The notes: generated by a model from the sequence alone, not told the origin. A stretch of DNA of 64,000 bases from JAXGPF01 sp964463985 (GCA_964463985.1 CAYXEK010000006.1:1-64000), one strand, 5' to 3'; positions 37,879 through 46,528 are shown, counted from the first letter of the stretch. Program-made: numbers and translations.

Positions 37879-39419
37879 AAACCGGCAATTGGATCGCCAT
37901 CCTGGATTTCGGATCGCAATACACGCAATTGATCGCCCGCCGGATTCGGGAACAAAAGGTCTATTCGGAAATCCTGCGTTTTGACACGCAGGCGGCCAAG
38001 CTGCGCCGGCAGCCGCCCGCCGGTATCATCCTGTCGGGCGGCCCGGCCAGCGTCCTGCAGCCCGGCGCGCCGCGCTGCGATCCGGCCCTGTTTCAAATGG
38101 GGCTGCCGGTGCTGGGCATTTGTTACGGCATGCAACTTACGGCGCATTTGCTCGGCGGCGCCGTGCAACCGGGCGCCGGCGGCGAATACGGTCCGGCTGC
38201 CGCCTCCATTCTCCGCCCCGGGGCGCTCTTCAACCGCCTGCCGCGCCGCATGCGGGTCTGGATGAGCCATGGCGACCAGGTCGTGCAATTGCCCCCGGGC
38301 TTTGACACCCTGGCCGGCACCGCGGCTTGCCGGCAGGCGGCCATGGCCGACCTGCGCCGGAAAATTTACGGCATCCAATTCCATCCCGAAGTGGTGCACA
38401 CACCGCGCGGGGAAGACATCCTCCGCAATTTCCTTTTCGCCATCTGCCGCTGCCGGCCGGACTGGGCCATGGCCCGCTTCGTCCAGGAAACCATCCGCGG
38501 CATCCGCCGGCGTGTCGGCGGCGGGCAGGTCGTCTGCGGCCTGAGCGGCGGCGTGGATTCCGCCGTGACCGCGCTGCTGGTGCACCGTGCCATCGGCCCG
38601 CGCCTGCACTGCATTTTCGTGGATAACGGACTGCTCAGGCACGGCGAAGCCCTCCAGGTTGAGGAAACTTTCGGCCGCCAGTTCGGCTTGAACCTGCGGG
38701 TCATTGACGCGCGCCGCGAATTTCTGCGGGATTTGCGCGGCGTGGACGACCCCGAGCGCAAGCGCAAATTGATCGGCCGCCGTTTCATCCAGGTGTTCCG
38801 CGCGGCGGCCCGGCGCCTGGGGGAAGTTAAATTTCTGGCCCAGGGCACGCTCTATCCCGACGTGATTGAAAGCTTCTCGCCTGTCGGCGGCCCCTCCGCC
38901 ACCATCAAGAGCCACCACAATGTCGGCGGGTTGCCGGCGAATTTGAAGTTTGAATTGATCGAGCCGCTGCGCGAATTATTCAAGGACGAAGTCCGGCAGG
39001 CGGGGCGCGCCCTGGGCCTCCCGGAAGCCATCCTGGCCCGGCAGCCGTTCCCCGGCCCGGGCCTGGCCGTGCGCATCGTCGGCGCCGTCACCGCGGAGCG
39101 GGTGGAGCTTCTGCAGCAGGCCGACCTGCGGATTCAGCAGGAATTTGAGAAGTACTCCCGGCGCGCGGAAATCTGGCAGGCCTTCGGAGTGCTGCTGCCG
39201 GTGAAAAGCGTCGGCGTCATGGGCGACGGCCGGACTTACGCCAACGCCCTGGTTTTGCGCGCCGTCACCAGCCGCGACGGCATGACCGCCGATTGGGCGC
39301 GCCTGCCGCCGCATCTGCTGGCGCGCATTTCGAACCGCATCATCAACGAAGTGCCCGGAATCAACCGCGTGGTTTACGATATCAGTTCCAAGCCGCCGGC
39401 CACGATCGAATGGGAATAA
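37875..39419 (+). CDS. guaA: GMP synthase (glutamine-hydrolysing)
   Basis: Aminates XMP to GMP. The protein is 514 residues. The glutaminase domain (1-195) has the Cys in GICYGMQLTAHLLGG and His/Glu in GIQFHPEVVH. The PP-loop ATP pyrophosphatase domain has GLSGGVDSAVTALL. The dimerisation domain ends KPPATIEWE, the classic GuaA C-terminus. Coupled to carA through a 4-nt overlap and followed by the PPi-PFK gene after 13 bp, so carA-guaA-PFK form a likely operon. Confidence 0.98.
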   Translation: MKTGNWIAILDFGSQYTQLIARRIREQKVYSEILRFDTQAAKLRRQPPAGIILSGGPASVLQPGAPRCDPALFQMGLPVLGICYGMQLTAHLLGGAVQPGAGGEYGPAAASILRPGALFNRLPRRMRVWMSHGDQVVQLPPGFDTLAGTAACRQAAMADLRRKIYGIQFHPEVVHTPRGEDILRNFLFAICRCRPDWAMARFVQETIRGIRRRVGGGQVVCGLSGGVDSAVTALLVHRAIGPRLHCIFVDNGLLRHGEALQVEETFGRQFGLNLRVIDARREFLRDLRGVDDPERKRKLIGRRFIQVFRAAARRLGEVKFLAQGTLYPDVIESFSPVGGPSATIKSHHNVGGLPANLKFELIEPLRELFKDEVRQAGRALGLPEAILARQPFPGPGLAVRIVGAVTAERVELLQQADLRIQQEFEKYSRRAEIWQAFGVLLPVKSVGVMGDGRTYANALVLRAVTSRDGMTADWARLPPHLLARISNRIINEVPGINRVVYDISSKPPATIEWE

Positions 39420-39432
39420 TGCCGGAGATGCC

Positions 39433-40734
39433 ATGCCGAAAAACGTGATCGTTGCCCAGTCCGGCGGGCCATCGCCGGTCATCAATAATTCCCTGCGCGG
39501 CGCACTGGAAGCCTGCCGCGATTATCCCACCGTGTTTGGCCGCGTTTACGGCGCCTGGCACGGCATCGAAGGCGTGCTCCGGGAAGAATTGCTGGATATG
39601 TCCGCCCAGGATCCCCGTGAAATCGCGCTGCTCGCCCGGACGCCCGCCGCCGGGGCCATCGGCACCTGCCGCTACAAGTTGAAAGAACGCCAGCAGGAGG
39701 ATTATCGGCGGGTGGTGGAAGTTTTCAAGGCGCACGACATAGGGTTTTTCTTTTACATCGGCGGGAACGATTCCATGGACACCGCCCACAAATTAAGCCG
39801 GGTGGCCCATAACCAGGGACTGGAATTGATTGCCGCCGGCATCCCCAAGACGATTGATAACGACGTGGGCGACCAGGAATTCAAGCTGATTGACCACACT
39901 CCCGGTTACGGCTCGGCGGCGCGCTACTGGGCTTGCAGCATCCAGAATGCCAACGAGGAAAACGCCGGCTCCTGCACTTCCAGCCCGGTGCTGGTGCTGC
40001 AAATCATGGGGCGCAAAATCGGGTTTCTCCCGGCCGCGGCCCGGCTGGCCGACCCGGACCGCGCAATGCCGCTGCAAATCTACCTGCCGGAGGCCGGCTG
40101 GACGCTGCCGGAACTGGCGGAAAACGTAAACGCCGAATTAAAGCGCCGCGGCCGCTGCATTGTCGCCGTCAGCGAGGGTTTTGACGCCGGCGACATCGGC
40201 CCCGTGCACGACGATTTCGGCCACATTGAATACGGCGCCAGCCGGTCCAATGTCCAGCAGGTGGTGGTGAATTACCTCAATTCCCATAAGCTGGCGGCGC
40301 GCGGACTGGTTTTCGGGCAAATATCCGGCACCGACCAGCGCACCACCAGCCTGCATGCCTCGGTGGTGGACCTGGAGGAAGCTTACCAGGTCGGCCGGCA
40401 TGCCGTTGAAATCGCCGCGTGCGCCGGCAATGGCTGGATGGCCACCATCCTGCGGCAACCCGGGCCCGGCTATTCCGTGCGCTACGATAAAGCGCCGCTG
40501 GAATTGGCGGCCAACAGCGAACGCCGCCTGCCGGCCGCCTGGATAGCGCCCAACCGGCTGGACGTGACGGATGAGTTTGTTCAATATGCCCGTCCGTTGA
40601 TCGGCGATGCCTGGAATCCGGTCCCGCTGGAAAACGGGTTGCAGCGGTTCGCCCGGCTGCATCAAGTCTTCGCCCCGCAAAAATGCCCCGCTTACATTCC
40701 CGAAGCATGGCGGGCACCGAAGGCGCGGGGTTAA
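39433..40734 (+). CDS. pfp: PPi-dependent 6-phosphofructokinase
   Basis: A 433-residue glycolytic enzyme phosphorylating fructose-6-phosphate reversibly. It starts VIVAQSGGPSPVINNSLRG. The donor-site motifs are GGNDSMDT (ATP-dependent enzymes have GGDGS) and IPKTIDND, where Lys replaces the Gly of ATP-type PGTIDND. Both point to pyrophosphate as donor. It resembles the Thermotoga-type PPi-PFK group in LQIMGRKIGFLPAAA. GGAG lies 5-6 nt before the ATG. It sits between guaA and bioF in an apparent operon. Nucleotide synthesis produces PPi, so the placement is metabolically sensible, though that is inference. Confidence 0.92.
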   Translation: MPKNVIVAQSGGPSPVINNSLRGALEACRDYPTVFGRVYGAWHGIEGVLREELLDMSAQDPREIALLARTPAAGAIGTCRYKLKERQQEDYRRVVEVFKAHDIGFFFYIGGNDSMDTAHKLSRVAHNQGLELIAAGIPKTIDNDVGDQEFKLIDHTPGYGSAARYWACSIQNANEENAGSCTSSPVLVLQIMGRKIGFLPAAARLADPDRAMPLQIYLPEAGWTLPELAENVNAELKRRGRCIVAVSEGFDAGDIGPVHDDFGHIEYGASRSNVQQVVVNYLNSHKLAARGLVFGQISGTDQRTTSLHASVVDLEEAYQVGRHAVEIAACAGNGWMATILRQPGPGYSVRYDKAPLELAANSERRLPAAWIAPNRLDVTDEFVQYARPLIGDAWNPVPLENGLQRFARLHQVFAPQKCPAYIPEAWRAPKARG

Positions 40735-40766
40735 TCATCGCGGCCCAGGCAACAGCGAGCGGCGCC

Positions 40767-41927
40767 ATGCGCAATGAAAACTGGATTGCGGACGAACTGG
40801 ATCAATTGCGGCGGGCGGGATTGGAACGGCAATTGCGCGAAATTCCGCTGCCCGGCGCGCGGCCCGGCGACGGCGCGCAGCTTCTAAATTTCGCCAGCAA
40901 TGATTACCTGGGACTCTGCCGGGCCCCGGAAGTGGTGGCCGCCACGCAAGCCGCCGCCGCGCGCTGGGGCGCCGGCGCCGCGGCTTCCCGCCTCGTGACC
41001 GGCACGCTGCCGGTCCATACCATGCTGGAAGAACGGTTGGCGTCCTTGAAGGGCTATCCGGCCGCCGTCCTGTTCGGCAGCGGCTACATGGCCAACCTGG
41101 GCATCATCTCCGCCATTGCCGGACGGCGCGATTGGGTGGTGGCGGACCGGTTGGCGCATGCGAGCATGCTGGATGCCGCCATCCTCAGCCGGGCGGAACT
41201 GCGTCGTTTCCGCCACAATGATCCGCAACACCTGGAAGAAATTCTCCGGCAGCGTCCGGCCGGCGCGCGCTGCCTGGTGTTGACGGAGTCGGTTTTCAGC
41301 ATGGAAGGCGATTGCGCACCGCTGCGGGAAATTGCCGCCGCGGCCGCCGCGCATGGCGCCATGCTGCTGGTGGACGAAGCGCATGCTACCGGTGTTTTCG
41401 GACCGGGCGGCGCCGGCCTGGCCGCCGAGCTGAACCTGAATGGCGCCATCAATATCTCCATGGGCACGTTGAGCAAGGCGCTGGGATCTTACGGAGGATT
41501 TTGCGCCTGCTCCGCCGGCATGCGCAACCTGCTGATCAACCGCGCGCGCGCATTGATTTTCAGCACCGCGCCGCCGCCGCCGGCGGCGGGCGCGGCCCTG
41601 GCGGCCATGGACTTCCTGGCCGCGCATCCCAACGCCGGCCGGGAACTGCTCGCGCGCGCCGCCGGATTCCGCGCACGCCTGCAAGGGGCGGGATTCAATA
41701 CCGGCGGATCGAACAGTCAAATTGTGCCGGTGATTCTCGGCGATAACCGCCGCGCGCTGGACGCCGCCGCCGCCTTGCGCCGCATGGGAATCCTGGCGCC
41801 GGCCATCCGGCCGCCGACCGTGCCCGCCGGCTCTGCCCGGATTCGTTTCAGCGTCACTCTCGCCCATGCTCCCGCCGACCTGGAAAAGGCCGCCGACGCC
41901 CTGGCTGCAATTGTCCGGCCGGCTTGA
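40767..41927 (+). CDS. bioF: 8-amino-7-oxononanoate synthase / glycine C-acetyltransferase family
   Basis: A 386-residue alpha-oxoamine synthase (PLP fold type I). It condenses an acyl-CoA or acyl-ACP with an amino acid; BioF makes the biotin precursor KAPA. Visible features are LLNFASNDYLGL, SRLVTGTLPVH, the cofactor Asp in LLVDEAHATGVFGPGG, and the Schiff-base Lys237 in GTLSKALGSYGG. BioF is favoured over 2-amino-3-ketobutyrate ligase by the SYGGF and N-terminal pattern, but no other biotin genes are present here. Earlier in-frame Mets (40683, 40707) overlap PPi-PFK, so 40767 is preferred. Its 3' end overlaps the convergent glycosylase gene by 74 bp. Confidence 0.85.
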   Translation: MRNENWIADELDQLRRAGLERQLREIPLPGARPGDGAQLLNFASNDYLGLCRAPEVVAATQAAAARWGAGAAASRLVTGTLPVHTMLEERLASLKGYPAAVLFGSGYMANLGIISAIAGRRDWVVADRLAHASMLDAAILSRAELRRFRHNDPQHLEEILRQRPAGARCLVLTESVFSMEGDCAPLREIAAAAAAHGAMLLVDEAHATGVFGPGGAGLAAELNLNGAINISMGTLSKALGSYGGFCACSAGMRNLLINRARALIFSTAPPPPAAGAALAAMDFLAAHPNAGRELLARAAGFRARLQGAGFNTGGSNSQIVPVILGDNRRALDAAAALRRMGILAPAIRPPTVPAGSARIRFSVTLAHAPADLEKAADALAAIVRPA

Positions 41928-42351
41928 TTGACTCCCATTCCGCTATGCCGCCGGGCACGACCCGGAACAACGGATGAGGACGCGGATGCGCGAGCATGCG
42001 CCAGCGGGCCGGCCACCGCAGGTCGCGCGCCCGGAGTTTCCGGAGCAGATGCGCCCATTCATAGGCCAACTGACCCCGGCTGACCGCCAGCGCGCCCGGC
42101 ATATTGCCCGGCCCGATTTTGCCGGCATCGAACCGGTACCCCCGGCGCGCCGCTTCCGCCTGGATCGCCCGCAGGTAAACCGCAATGCATTGGATCGCCG
42201 CGCCCGAGTCCCGGAAACGCCGCAACTGGGGATGGCGCGTATAGCCGCGGGTCCGCCCGGCCAGCACTGCCTGCGCCAGCAACCCTTCGCGCCATACCGC
42301 CGTCAATCCCTTCTGATCGAGATACCGCGGATGCAAGGACCAAAGCCGCAT
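41854..42351 (-). CDS. Pyrimidine dimer DNA glycosylase (T4 endonuclease V-like, Pyr_excise family)
   Basis: A 165-residue protein. The N-terminus MRLWSLHPRYLDQKGLTAVW, then REGLLAQAVL, then TRGYTRHPQLRRFR, is the diagnostic start of the Pyr_excise family. These enzymes excise cis-syn cyclobutane dimers and nick the abasic site through a Schiff base with the N-terminal amine. The middle keeps the GQLAYEWAHLL pattern; the last 25 residues (Arg-rich) overlap bioF and look unconserved. It is the last gene of the repair run umuD-umuC-SRAP-glycosylase, 24 bp after the SRAP stop. Confidence 0.85.
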   Translation of the reverse strand: MRLWSLHPRYLDQKGLTAVWREGLLAQAVLAGRTRGYTRHPQLRRFRDSGAAIQCIAVYLRAIQAEAARRGYRFDAGKIGPGNMPGALAVSRGQLAYEWAHLLRKLRARDLRWPARWRMLAHPRPHPLFRVVPGGIAEWESIKPAGQLQPGRRRPFPGRREHGRE

Positions 42352-42375
42352 ACAGTTTGCCTCCAGTGGCCGGGA

Positions 42376-43011
42376 TCAAAGCAATTCCAATTGCGCCGCC
42401 GGCGGCGGCGCCAGCGGCGCCGCCCGCATGCCGGCCGGCGGATAAGGCTGCAGCAGCCGCCCGGGATCGGAAGTTTCCTGATCGAGCCAGGCCGACCAGG
42501 ACTCCGGCGGCAGGATCGCCGGCATGCGGTCATGCAGGGGGAGTACGACGGCGTTGGCCGGCACGGTCAAAATAGTGCAACTGCGCAATTCGCCGCCTTC
42601 CCGGTCGCTCTCAATTTCCCACAAACCGGCGAACACCATGGGCGCACCCGGCAGGTCAATGAAATACGGCAGGCTGCGTCCGCCGGCCTTCTGCCATTCG
42701 TAAAAGCCATCGGCGGGAATCAGGCAACGGCGGCGGCGGAAAGCGCCGCGGAATGACGGTTTTACCGCGGCTGTCTCGGCCCGCGCGTTGAACAGCAGTC
42801 TGCCTGCGGCCGGTTTCGCAGCCCAGGGCGGCGTGAATCCCCAGCGCAGCCATGCGAATGCGGCGCGGCCGGCCGGCGCATCGCGCACCGCCGCGCAAAC
42901 CGTCATGGAGGGCGCGATGTTGCAACGCGGCTCGAAATCCGCCGGCGGCGCCGCATCCAGCAGGTCCGCCAGTATTTCCGGGATTTTAGAGCAGGCATAC
43001 CTTCCGCACAT
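42376..43011 (-). CDS. yedK: SOS response-associated protein, SRAP/YedK/HMCES family
   Basis: A 211-residue protein that crosslinks to and shields abasic sites in single-stranded DNA. The start MCGRYA places the essential Cys at residue 2, which fixes the start at 43011 (GGAG 9 nt upstream). Other conserved positions are FNARAET, DGFYEWQ (Glu) and the His in LPLHDRMPAIL. Length is normal. It sits 51 bp after umuC and 24 bp before a dimer glycosylase gene. That context fits a damage-response operon in which glycosylase-generated abasic sites are protected. Confidence 0.96.
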   Translation of the reverse strand: MCGRYACSKIPEILADLLDAAPPADFEPRCNIAPSMTVCAAVRDAPAGRAAFAWLRWGFTPPWAAKPAAGRLLFNARAETAAVKPSFRGAFRRRRCLIPADGFYEWQKAGGRSLPYFIDLPGAPMVFAGLWEIESDREGGELRSCTILTVPANAVVLPLHDRMPAILPPESWSAWLDQETSDPGRLLQPYPPAGMRAAPLAPPPAAQLELL

Positions 43012-43062
43012 GGCTAAACTCCGCAAAGCTGTTTCATTGCCGCCGCCGGCATTGGCGGCCGA

Positions 43063-44331
43063 TCATCCTGCCGCAGCCCGGGGCAATTCGTCCCAGCGCG
43101 TGGTGTAGCGCGGACTGCGCATGTCCGCGCGCAGGGACCAGGTCCGCTGAATTCCCTGGGCGGCGAAAGCGACGGTATCGCGGCCCAGCCCGCGGTTCAA
43201 CCGGTCCACGGCCTCCATCAACGCCCGGTCGCGCTCCGGATGCGCAGACGACGCGAACAAGTCGCCCTGGACGGCCCGGCTGTCCTGCAGGTCCAGCAGG
43301 ATCACGCCCGCCTTCTTGTACAAGTAACCCCGGCGGTAAATACGCCGCAAGCCGGACAATGCCGCGCCGATGATGGCGCCGGTATGAGCGGCCGGGACGG
43401 GGAATTCCGCCGACCAGGCATTGGCATACTGCGCGGCGCCGGTGTCAAATCCGTCGGTGCGCAGATACACATAAATGCCGCCGGCGGCGCTGCCCTGCGC
43501 GCGCAGTTTTTCCGCAGCGCGCACAGCGTAACAGGACACCGCTTCTTCCAGGTCGGCCAGGGACTCCACGCGGCGCCCAAAGGATCGGGAAACCGATATG
43601 TTTTTTTTGGGCGGCGGCGCGTCTTCCAATTCGAGGCAGACTTCGCCTCGCAATTCCCGCGCCAGTTTTTCAAGCACGATGGAAAACCCGCGGCGGAGCA
43701 TGCCCGGGTCGGCATCGCGAAGCTGCCCGGCGGTGCGGATGCCCAGCCGGCGCAAGCGCGTCCCCCACCCGGCCGACACTCCCCAGATTTCTTCGACCGG
43801 CAGGCCGTCCAACTCACGGCGCTGGTCCGCAGGATCAAGCAAGACCCGCACTCCTCCCGGCAGGCGCTTGGCGCAATGGTTGGCCGCCTTGGCCAGGGTC
43901 TTCGTCGGGGCAATTCCCATTGAAACAGGGATGCCGGTCCACTGCCGTACCATCTGCACCAGCCGGCGTCCGAAATCTTCATCCGCCGCGGCGCGGATGC
44001 CGGTAAAGTCCAGGAACGCCTCGTCAATGGAATACACTTCCAAACGCGGCGCCCAGCGCGCCAGGACATCCATGACGCGCCGGCTCATATCACCGTAAAG
44101 CGCGTAGTTGGAGGAAAACACCGCCACCCCGGCGCGCCGGCAGAGCGGGCGCACCTGGAAGTAAGGCGCGCCCATGGCGATGCCCAGCGCCTTGGCCTCG
44201 GCGGAGCGCGCTACCACGCAGCCGTCGTTGTTGGACAGCACCACCACGGGGCGGGCGCGCAGCTCCGGCCGGAACACTTTTTCGCAGGCGGCGTAAAAAC
44301 TGTTGCAATCAGCCAGTCCAAAGATGCGCAT
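43063..44331 (-). CDS. umuC: Y-family DNA polymerase UmuC (Pol V catalytic subunit)
   Basis: A 422-residue translesion polymerase. Catalytic residues lie in FGLADCNSFYAACE and YSIDEAFLDF. Fingers/palm blocks include VVVLSNNDGCVVARS and GIAPTKTLAKAANH. The HhH region is WGVSAGWGTRLRRLGI. The C-terminal region ends with the UmuC-type RGYLYKKAGVILLDL. The ATG at 44331 is preferred over TTG 44349 because AGGGGGG lies 5 nt upstream. It directly follows umuD, giving an umuDC operon. UmuC type, rather than Pol IV (DinB), is supported by the umuD partner and the C-terminal pattern. Confidence 0.96.
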   Translation of the reverse strand: MRIFGLADCNSFYAACEKVFRPELRARPVVVLSNNDGCVVARSAEAKALGIAMGAPYFQVRPLCRRAGVAVFSSNYALYGDMSRRVMDVLARWAPRLEVYSIDEAFLDFTGIRAAADEDFGRRLVQMVRQWTGIPVSMGIAPTKTLAKAANHCAKRLPGGVRVLLDPADQRRELDGLPVEEIWGVSAGWGTRLRRLGIRTAGQLRDADPGMLRRGFSIVLEKLARELRGEVCLELEDAPPPKKNISVSRSFGRRVESLADLEEAVSCYAVRAAEKLRAQGSAAGGIYVYLRTDGFDTGAAQYANAWSAEFPVPAAHTGAIIGAALSGLRRIYRRGYLYKKAGVILLDLQDSRAVQGDLFASSAHPERDRALMEAVDRLNRGLGRDTVAFAAQGIQRTWSLRADMRSPRYTTRWDELPRAAAG

Positions 44332-44345
44332 CGCGCCCCCCTGCT

Positions 44346-44795
44346 TCAAACCTGGTGGATGGCGTATTTTACCACGCCCCAGATGTCCAGTTGCATTTCG
44401 CCCGCCAGGCGGATCGGCGGAAAGGCGGGATTGGCGGCGCGCAATTCCACCTGCCCGTTGCGCTTCCAGATGCGCTTGACGGTCAACTCGCCGTTCAACA
44501 CCGCAATCACCACGCTGCCGTTTTGCGGTTCCAGGCTGCGGTCCACCACCAGCAAATCGTTGGGAAAGATGCCGGCGTCGCGCATGCTTTCACCCGTAAC
44601 GCGCACGAAAAAAGTCGCCGCCGGATTGCGCACCAGGTGTTCGTTCAAGTCGAGGGCGCCTTCCATGTAATCATCCGCCGGGGAAGGAAATCCCGCGGCA
44701 ACCTTGGCGCCGAAAAGCGGCCGCGGACAAATCACCGCGGCGCGGGCCGGATGAATCGCGGCAATTACGGCATTTGGCTTGGATTTGCGTCGCAT
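44346..44795 (-). CDS. umuD: UmuD, self-cleaving Pol V subunit (LexA-like S24 peptidase)
   Basis: A 149-residue protein. The predicted RecA-stimulated cleavage site is Ala34-Gly35 (KVAAGFPSPADD). The catalytic dyad is Ser70 in TGESMRDAG and Lys107 in GELTVKRIW. There is no helix-turn-helix, so it is UmuD rather than LexA. The stop overlaps the alternative umuC start, so translation is coupled. I found no clear CTGT-N8-ACAG LexA box upstream; PVC bacteria may use a different operator. A stable hairpin (44811-44838) lies just upstream. Confidence 0.95.
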   Translation of the reverse strand: MRRKSKPNAVIAAIHPARAAVICPRPLFGAKVAAGFPSPADDYMEGALDLNEHLVRNPAATFFVRVTGESMRDAGIFPNDLLVVDRSLEPQNGSVVIAVLNGELTVKRIWKRNGQVELRAANPAFPPIRLAGEMQLDIWGVVKYAIHQV

Positions 44796-44810
44796 GGCTG
44801 TGTTCCCGCC

Positions 44811-44838
44811 GCGGCCGCCAGCGCATCGCGGCGGCCGC
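44811..44838. other. Perfect 9-bp hairpin between amidohydrolase and umuD
   Basis: GCGGCCGCC (44811-44819), a 10-nt loop and GGCGGCCGC (44830-44838). On the - strand it lies between the amidohydrolase stop and the umuD start, with no T-tract after it. On the + strand it is followed by CTGTCTTTATTT. It could attenuate read-through into umuDC. Confidence 0.45.
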
Positions 44839-44852
44839 CGGCCTGTCTTTAT

Positions 44853-45659
44853 TTATGCCATCCCGGCAAGCGATGCCAGCAGGCGCGCGGCATTGCCGCC
44901 GAGCAGCATTCCCTCGCGCGGCGCCCCAAGGTCCAGCCGGCGGACCAGGGCTATCGCCCGGGCCTGGTCGGCCCAGGGCGAGTCCGTGCCGAACAGCAGG
45001 CGTTCCGCGGGATGGCCCAGCAACAACTCGCGCGCGGAACCGGCGTCCATGCACTCCAGCGAAAAAGCGGTGTCAATCCAGATCGGCTGACCAAGCAAAT
45101 GCCGGCGCACTTCTTCCCAATCGCACCATGCTCCGCAATGGGTGCTGATGAAGCAAAGGCCGGGAAACCGCCGGACGACGTGCATGATCCGGCGCGGGTC
45201 CGCCCGGCGGTCGCGGGGATAGGCCATGTCAAAACCCGTATGGCTGAAAATCGCCAGGCCGCAGCCGTGGGCGGTTTCGTAAATCGGATCAAGCTCCGGA
45301 GCATCCAGCGTAAAATCCTGGTAGTAAGGGTGCAGCTTGATGCCGCGGAACCCCGCATCGCGAATGCGCCGGATATTTTCCGCCGCCGCCGGGTCGGCGG
45401 GATGCACCGATGGAAACGGAATGATGCGATCGGAGCGGATTTTTTCCGACCACTGCAGGATCGGCAGAAATTGCGCCGGGCGCGTGGCAATCGAATGCAC
45501 CACCGAGCGGGCAATGCCGGCGGCATCCATGGATTCCAGGAGCGCCTTGACCGTTCCGTTCAAAAACCCGCGGGTAGCGGCGCCGGCCTCAAGCGCGGCC
45601 ATGGCGCGGGGCGCAATGGCATCGGCAAATGCATGCGTATGAAAGTCAATGATTTCCAT
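44853..45659 (-). CDS. Amidohydrolase-family (TIM-barrel metal-dependent) hydrolase
   Basis: A 268-residue amidohydrolase-2 type protein. The N-terminal metal motif is MEIIDFHTHAFAD. The buried Lys/His region is FRGIKLHPYYQDF. Metal His residues are in LAIFSHTGF and FISTHCGAW, and the catalytic Asp is in LLFGTDSPW. It probably acts on a small carboxylated or ring substrate (decarboxylation or hydrolysis). Its ATG overlaps the mutM 3' end by 14 bp, so it is translationally coupled to mutM. A link to repair is positional only. Confidence 0.88.
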   Translation of the reverse strand: MEIIDFHTHAFADAIAPRAMAALEAGAATRGFLNGTVKALLESMDAAGIARSVVHSIATRPAQFLPILQWSEKIRSDRIIPFPSVHPADPAAAENIRRIRDAGFRGIKLHPYYQDFTLDAPELDPIYETAHGCGLAIFSHTGFDMAYPRDRRADPRRIMHVVRRFPGLCFISTHCGAWCDWEEVRRHLLGQPIWIDTAFSLECMDAGSARELLLGHPAERLLFGTDSPWADQARAIALVRRLDLGAPREGMLLGGNAARLLASLAGMA

Positions 45660-46482
45660 TTTGGCAAACCGGACAAATATGCGTGCCGCGCTGCGCCACT
45701 ACCAACCTTTGAATCACGCCCCCGCACCGCCGGCAAGGCTGGCCGGCGCGGTGAAACACCTGCAGCCAGCGTTGATGTCCGCCCTGCCGGCCGGAAACCA
45801 GCTTGAAATTGCCCAACCCCTCGCCCAGCGTCGTGCCGCCATGGCGAATGCCCTGCGACAAAACCCGCCGGATAGCCAGGCGGAGGCGTCCCGCTTCCGC
45901 AGCGGTCAGGCTGTCCGCCCGGCGCAATGGCCCCAGCCGCGCCGCCCAGAGCGCTTCGTCCACGTAAATATTGCCCAATCCCGCCAGGAACTTCTGGTCC
46001 AGCAACAACGGCTTCAGTCGGCGCGCGGTGCGGCGCAACTTCCCGCGCAGCCAGACGGCGGAAAAATTCCGTGAAAGCGGTTCCGGCCCCAGATGCGCCA
46101 AAACTGCCTCCGGACGGTCGGTCACCAGCCAGCGTCCGAACTTGCGGGTATCGCGGCAACGCAATTCCAGTCCGCCGTCCAAGCCGATCACCAGGTGTTG
46201 ATGCCGGTCGCGCGGCGCGGCGGCGGGCAGCGCCGCCAACTGGCCGGTCATCCGTAAATGCCCCAGCAAGGTCACCCCACCGGAGAGACTGATGATCATG
46301 TACTTGGCGCGGCGCCCCACGGCCGTAATGCGGCGGCCCTCCAGCCGGCGCGCAAATTCCGCCGGCGTCAACGGCGCCACCATGGGCGGGCAGTCAACCC
46401 GGACCCGGCGGATTATGCGCCCGGACAGTTTGAGCGCCTGCAAACCGCGCACCACTGTTTCAACTTCCGGCAATTCAGGCAT
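45646..46482 (-). CDS. mutM: Formamidopyrimidine-DNA glycosylase (MutM/Fpg)
   Basis: Removes oxidised purines such as 8-oxoG and cleaves the abasic site. The protein is 278 residues starting MPELPEVETV, which gives the essential N-terminal Pro and Glu after Met removal; the in-frame Met nine bases upstream is therefore rejected. The catalytic Lys is near GRRAKYMII. The H2TH region includes AGLGNIYVDEALW. The C-terminal zinc finger is CRRCGGVIQ to HICPVCQ. A terminator for the upstream RRM gene ends 8 bp before this ATG, so mutM may start a new transcript. Confidence 0.97.
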   Translation of the reverse strand: MPELPEVETVVRGLQALKLSGRIIRRVRVDCPPMVAPLTPAEFARRLEGRRITAVGRRAKYMIISLSGGVTLLGHLRMTGQLAALPAAAPRDRHQHLVIGLDGGLELRCRDTRKFGRWLVTDRPEAVLAHLGPEPLSRNFSAVWLRGKLRRTARRLKPLLLDQKFLAGLGNIYVDEALWAARLGPLRRADSLTAAEAGRLRLAIRRVLSQGIRHGGTTLGEGLGNFKLVSGRQGGHQRWLQVFHRAGQPCRRCGGVIQRLVVAQRGTHICPVCQNGNH

Positions 46483-46489
46483 GGCAGGC

Positions 46490-46528
46490 AAAAAAAATGC
46501 GCCGGCGCGGTTGTAACCCGCCGGCGCA
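46490..46528 (-). terminator. Rho-independent terminator of the RRM protein gene
   Basis: Stem TGCGCCGGCG-C-GGTT / AACC-CGCCGGCGCA (46498-46528) with one bulge and a 2-nt apex, followed on the - strand by eight T (46497-46490). It lies 21 bp past the stop codon of the RRM gene and directly before mutM. Confidence 0.85.

Noticed and set aside
44796..44870. LexA box upstream of umuD
   Set aside because: CTGT occurs in the spacer, but no ACAG half-site at the right spacing; no Gram-positive-type GAAC-N4-GTTC either.
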